Shown in pieces: positions 59,711 through 64,000 of a DNA stretch of 64,000 nt. Source of the stretch: Isoperla grammatica (lineage: Eukaryota > Arthropoda > Insecta > Plecoptera > Perlodidae); NCBI GenBank assembly GCA_945910005.1, contig OX246745.1, forward strand, positions 8,534,765 to 8,598,764. Reading direction: 5' to 3'. The notes beneath the pieces are model-generated. The model was not told where the DNA came from, searched no databases, and worked only from the letters and a program-made list of their open reading frames with translations. Both the position numbers and the translations under genes were made by a program. Position 1 is the stretch's first letter; each line of letters begins with the position of its first letter.

Positions 59711-60541
59711 CAGTACAAACTTGTTATTACGTCATCTGATTCGCATTATCACGTCGTTTTCATAAAGTCCCCATAAGACACAATGTAAATTTTTCTTGAT
59801 ACGTCGATGTGTCGAATGCGATAGTACGTCCCTAAACTAACGTCCCTACATTAGTAAAAGGTTTGATATAACATCGTTTCAGATCAAATATCTGTTGTTA
59901 CGATGGAATTTAACCATCAGTTTTCAGTTTTCTCCCCCCCCCCCCCCCCCCATCGACCCTACGCGTGGCGAAACCGCGGGTCGGACTCAGGTAGCAGGCC
60001 CGGGGCGGGTGACTCACAGCCAGCCTGCCGCCAGCCACCGCTTTGTTGCCCTTTATCTGTGTCAAATACATTGGCTCCACAAAGACCCAAAACGGAAATA
60101 TACCGGTTTATCACTCGTGAAATAGGTATAATCTTAAAAGCACTGGATGGTCATGTTATCTCCTCCTCGCCTCCTTGATAAGGGCGGTGACAGCAGACTG
60201 TACAATAGCGCTATAGCCAAATTAATTAAAAGTGTGTAGGCCTGTACCTAAGATAGTGAGCCATACAAACGTCTACCCCCCCCCCCCCCATAATGTGTTA
60301 TTTCATTTTGTGTTATCTTTTCTTTAATGTTACTATTAGGATACTGCAGTTCATACCTTGCAACAAATCTAATCTGTCACTATTTCAGTCCCTTCCGTTA
60401 TTGATGTTGCCCCAAAAGTACTTTTACTTCAAACTAAGCCATAAATCAGTTTTTTTTAAAGTTAATTTGATACAACGTTCAGCTTGATATAACGTCGAAA
60501 ATCAATAGGCCCTTCAGCGACGTTATATCAAGGTTGTACTG
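59711..60541. mobile_element. TA-flanked 831-bp element in a COG3 intron
   Basis: TA at 59709-59710 and 60542-60543 flanks CAGTACAAACTTGTTATTAC and the inverted end GTTATATCAAGGTTGTACTG. The internal sequence repeats TTGATAtAACGTCG-like motifs, contains a poly-C run (about 59935-59950) and a GC-rich block at 59953-60050. No transposase frame. Ends resemble pogo/Tigger-type elements. Confidence 0.7.
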
Positions 60542-61054
60542 TAGTATTACAGAATGTACTACAGTTTCGTTTTTGTTATGTATTTTATTTTCCTCTAAAA
60601 AATGCGGCTACCATCACTCTACTGAGGTAAGATGTTGACATCCTATCTCTTTCACACTAATGCTAATGTTAATGTTTTAAAATGTTTGGTGGCACATTAG
60701 ATTACTGTCGATTACGCCGTATTACGTTGTACAGTCAAGTTGTGTTGTAACAACTTCTGGAACCAAAAGCAAACTGTGAGGCTGAATGTTTGTATGTAGT
60801 GTTAGCTCAGCTCTATTTGTATGTATTAAGAAGTTTGGACAACATTTATTTGTGATAGTTTTTGCTGTATGAATATTTTCACCTGCCAGTACAAAACATA
60901 TAGGCCTACTTGTACTGGCAGATTAAAAGTCTATATATATATATGGGTTAAACAGCAACTAGCATAGATATATTTTTACGGTAAATTTACCTGATCGTAA
61001 ATTTCACTAACATTTTATGCCTCAAATGAGTCCAAACTTTCGCAATCTACTTAC

Positions 61055-61357
61055 CCTGATTGGTCGAAACAGAATGAACTCCGTCTCTCTATTGGCCAGA
61101 TAGAGTTGCATACTTCTTTGTACGATCGGTAGCTTGGTCTTGATGAGTCGTTGCGTCTCGTGCACGATGGTGCCGACGGCCTCAGCGCTCGCAAACGACT
61201 GCTTGCTCAGCGGATCGGTGAGTCCGGTCTCCGCCTTGTAGACAAACTCTATAACGGAGCCCGCGACCGAGTTGGTCACGTGGAGTATGAAGGCCTCGCA
61301 CGATGACTTCAACTGATGGTCCACCTCCTTGCGGGAGTCCACCAGCTGCTCCTTCAC
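61055..61357 (-). CDS. COG3: COG3, penultimate exon in window
   Basis: 101 codons, phase 0 at both ends: acceptor CCCTCAG/GTG and donor AGG/GTAAGT. Reads VKEQLVDSRKEVDHQLKSSC and on to KTKLPIVQRSMQLYLANRET then EFILFRPIR. The blocks DS-K-VD--LKS-CE-FI and KTKLP---RSM-LYL-N-.TEFILF-P.R are diagnostic of COG3. The region is part of the helical bundle of the C-terminal half. No frameshift. Confidence 0.92.
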
Positions 61358-61797
61358 CTGAGGGTAGGGTTGCCATCATTTAAACTCAGGGACACATCTT
61401 TCTATGCCAAAAAAGGCAGGTTAAATTTTTTTAAATCGGGCTTTTAGAGTGCGTTCTGAGCATTTCAGAAAAAATACCGGCCTGAATGCAATGCCGAAAT
61501 GCTGTCGTTTTTTTATTGCAAAATCCAGAAAACAACCAAAAAGACAGTGACAAGAATTATTTTTAATACATTTTGGAGCCTGGGAAGTTGGGAGTAGCCT
61601 AAGTAACGGATTCTAGAAGATAATAATTCAATATCAGTTTGTTAATTTACTGAGCACGCTCTGGACTTCAGATATAATATGATATTGTACATTAGACATC
61701 GTAATATTTTTACCGGCAGGATAATTGTGTCCCGCTTGGCGTATTGGCGGGACTTAAAATCCCGCCGAAAGCGGGATGTATGGCAAGGCAAGCCTAC

Positions 61798-62004
61798 CTG
61801 AGGGGTGCCCTCCAGCAAGAACTCCAGTATCGCGTTGTTGCTGCCCAGCGAGAACAGACGCTTGCGTTGTTGGATCAGACTGAAGGCGGCCGTCTTCACT
61901 TTACTGAAGTCGAGACTCATCTCCTTGATGGTGAAATCCACTTGGAACTGTTCTCGCAGGATCAGCGGATGCTTTATTTGGAATAACTCGCCATCGATTG
62001 GACT
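61798..62004 (-). CDS. COG3: COG3, internal exon
   Basis: 69 codons, phase 0: acceptor TTCACAG/AGT, donor CAG/GTAGGC. Reads [20 protein letters not shown], then [19 protein letters not shown] and [15 protein letters not shown], matching the COG3 blocks DG-L--IKHLLILREQ, FTIKE.SLD and NNA.-EFLLEGTP. With the next two exons it gives 233 C-terminal residues of a protein that is about 830 aa in humans. Earlier exons are not visible and should lie to the right, across the assembly gap. Confidence 0.92.
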
Positions 62005-62541
62005 CTGTGAATTAAACACGAATCAATTTAAAATTAAGGTAATACATATACACAGTCAAACTTCGTTAGAACGTTTCCACTAGGGAGCGTGATATGTAAA
62101 CGTTGCGCAGACTTTGTTCGGTCGCTGAGCTCAGCGTTACGTGCTCTGCGTTACTTGCAAGCGCGCAACAACTTTGTTTTAAGTTGGGGGGTCAAGAATG
62201 TAGAGTGGGTCAGAAGCAAAACCTACCATATCTAATTTTCATTAAAAATTAATTAGATATGGTTGGTTAGCTATTATTGCCAGCTTTTTACACGACAATC
62301 CATTTCGATGCAAAATCGACCATCTCCAATGTTATTGCAGGGAAGAATTCATGCATTAGGTTCAAAACCTACCATCCCCATGCACTATTTAGTTTAAAAA
62401 AACCACGCCATATCCACAAACCAATCAGAAAGCTGCTATTAAAAGTGCATCTAAAAAAAGTGCATCTATAGGTTGCAATTCCAAGGTTGCGGAAAAGTAA
62501 CCATGCATTTTGGAGGTTTTGCTTCTTTTTTTGATTTGAAT
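62005..62541. other. COG3 intron / upstream sequence, no exon seen
   Basis: A CAGTCAAACTTCGTTAGAACG stretch at about 62054 resembles one end of a TA/CAG-type element, and an AATTAGATATGGTTGGTTAG block follows. No COG3 exon detected. Confidence 0.4.
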
Positions 62542-62741
62542 NNNNNNNNNNNNNNNNNNNNNNNNNNNNNNNNNNNNNNNNNNNNNNNNNNNNNNNNNNN
62601 NNNNNNNNNNNNNNNNNNNNNNNNNNNNNNNNNNNNNNNNNNNNNNNNNNNNNNNNNNNNNNNNNNNNNNNNNNNNNNNNNNNNNNNNNNNNNNNNNNNN
62701 NNNNNNNNNNNNNNNNNNNNNNNNNNNNNNNNNNNNNNNNN
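62542..62741. other. assembly gap of exactly 200 N
   Basis: A fixed-size scaffold gap; true distance and content are unknown and may include COG3 sequence. Confidence 0.98.
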
Positions 62742-62804
62742 ATGATGATGATTAGGCCCCGGAAGTTTAGTATCTTTCAAATTGAAAAATAAGCTGACAA
62801 ATAG

Positions 62805-63251
62805 TAGGGCTGCCCAACGATATCTATAATTCGATACAATATCGATAATAGATAAATAATTCGATATCGATATAGAATAAATATATCGTACATATCGCGA
62901 TATCGAGCTTGTGCCTAATAAGCTAATTGATACAAAAAACCGATTACGTATCACGTCACGCCAACCACACCATCGCTGTTTTGTGTGGATATTTTACAAT
63001 TTGAATAGTACAAGAAACAAATTGACACACATAGTAGTAAGACATTTCAAAGCTTAAATATTACTTTACGTAATATTGTTTAAAGAATGACCTCTAGCTG
63101 GCCTGTAAATCCTAAAAACAGACGAGAAAAGTTTTGATGTGGCGATATCGCCGATATCGATACGTCACTTGAAAACTTCGATATCGCGACGCGATATCGA
63201 TATTTCTTCCAGCGATATCGATATGATTTTTTTTATCGTTGGGCAGCCCTA
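62805..63251. mobile_element. hAT-type MITE, 447 bp, 8-bp target duplication
   Basis: Perfect 18-bp inverted ends TAGGGCTGCCCAACGATA (62805-62822, and its complement ending 63251), flanked by ACAAATAG on both sides (62797-62804, 63252-63259). The subterminal regions are packed with palindromic CGATATCGATAT motifs. No transposase; clearly non-autonomous. Confidence 0.9.
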
Positions 63252-63458
63252 ACAAATAGTACCTTTAAATTACAAGAAAGGACTTATCAAATTTCTATTC
63301 GAAGACGAATTCTATTGCGTTTATCTTATTTCAATTCATGTTTCGTTAGGCCAACATATTTTCTTGCTGTATAATCGTTTCTCTTAGACGCGATACCGCA
63401 GACATCGGCTGGTATTGCCTTGTCCCGCTCCCCAAACATCTCTGACTCATCCCAAGTT

Positions 63459-63523
63459 ACAGCATTCGACAAACCTATTTAGATGTTGTCTCTCAACATC
63501 TAAATAGGTTTGTCGAATGCTGT
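63459..63523. repeat. perfect 30-bp inverted repeat with 5-base loop
   Basis: Arms 63459-63488 and 63494-63523 are exactly complementary around TCTCT. A perfect arm means recent origin, artefact, or selection. It could be a tiny foldback element; an RNA would form a pre-miRNA-sized but mismatch-free hairpin. Confidence 0.85.
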
Positions 63524-63934
63524 GACGGTGCAAACAAATCGTTGCCAATGCTTAGGCCGACAATGTAGCAATCTCGACATTGCACTCAGTCTCACACACA
63601 AGCGTTCTGCATCAGTTTTATCAAATTATATCAAACTATAACGTACAATGTATCTTAAAAATGACCTAAAAACCCCTTACTAATAAAAATTGAGAAAACA
63701 TGCATTTTCAGGCAAAATAATATATGTATTTTGGTTTTTACTTGAAAAATACTTAAAACTATTTTTTAAGCGTACAAAAAAAGATGGCGGAACACCCGTG
63801 CCCAACTAATGATGATCATGATGATATGAAGATGACAATGATGATTCTTGTCGCTTTCCGTCTCTATTGTGGCGATCATAGTATTCGAGACGATGAGGGG
63901 TGACAGATGAAGATGAGGGACAACCATACTTCTT

Positions 63935-64000
63935 ATGCGTGATTCGAACCCACGTCCCTTGGTGGCACACGCTTAGGACCTGAGCCCCAACCGCATGAGC
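63935..64000 (-). mobile_element. tRNA-like SINE head, cut by window end
   Basis: The minus strand begins at the window edge with GCTCATGCGGTTGGGGCTCAGG, in which TTGGGGCTCAGG is A-box-like, followed by GTGGGTTCGAATCACGC (B box GGTTCGAATCA). No closed acceptor stem is convincing, so SINE preferred over tRNA gene; the upstream end is missing. Confidence 0.5.

Overview
This window looks like nuclear DNA of an animal, most likely an insect and possibly a hemipteran. It is AT-rich and intron-bearing, full of MITEs, tRNA-derived SINE-like repeats, (AAT)n and poly-C/poly-G tracts, and has a sina-like gene with phase-0 introns. A run of exactly 200 N (62542-62741) points to a scaffolded draft assembly. 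Bacterial features (operons, CRISPR, phage) are absent. The species call is inference only.

Two host genes can be read with confidence, both on the minus strand. The first is a compact three-exon SIAH/seven-in-absentia-like RING E3 ubiquitin ligase (31896-34130, 251 aa when spliced). The second is the 3' end of COG3, the conserved oligomeric Golgi complex subunit 3 (exons 61798-62004, 61055-61357, 59478-59669); its 5' exons lie beyond the right edge, on the far side of the gap. On the plus strand, two frame-disrupted exons of a Pumilio RNA-binding domain (39581-39718, 40195-40321) look like a decaying copy. A possible terminal coding exon of an unknown gene ends at 279.

The rest is repeats. 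Region 1-15 kb is mostly featureless, with a SINE copy next to a LINE ORF1 remnant near 10 kb. At 15.2-17.0 kb sits the most notable element: a 1.7 kb TTAA-flanked transposon with 17-bp terminal inverted repeats. It carries two convergent genes, a THAP zinc finger and a protein resembling the cytoplasmic C-terminal domain of P2X7 receptors, and each is preceded by a mirrored CRE + TATA promoter block. I infer a non-autonomous Kolobok-like element. At 22.9-24.3 kb there are exactly 25 indel-free copies of a 57-bp minisatellite, which keeps three long reading frames open. From 26 to 43 kb there are foldback MITEs, SINEs, a hAT-like element nested inside another element's terminal repeat, a piggyBac-like transposase remnant, microsatellites and a solo-LTR candidate.

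From 44.2 to 58.4 kb lies a tandem array of about 1.66-kb monomers organised into about 3.325-kb higher-order dimers. Every monomer holds two tRNA-like modules with an exact B box and a downstream T run, that is, candidate RNA polymerase III units. The right end (58.4-64 kb) has the COG3 exons, a TA-flanked element 41 bp upstream of a COG3 splice acceptor, a 447-bp hAT MITE with an 8-bp target duplication, and a perfect 30-bp-arm hairpin.
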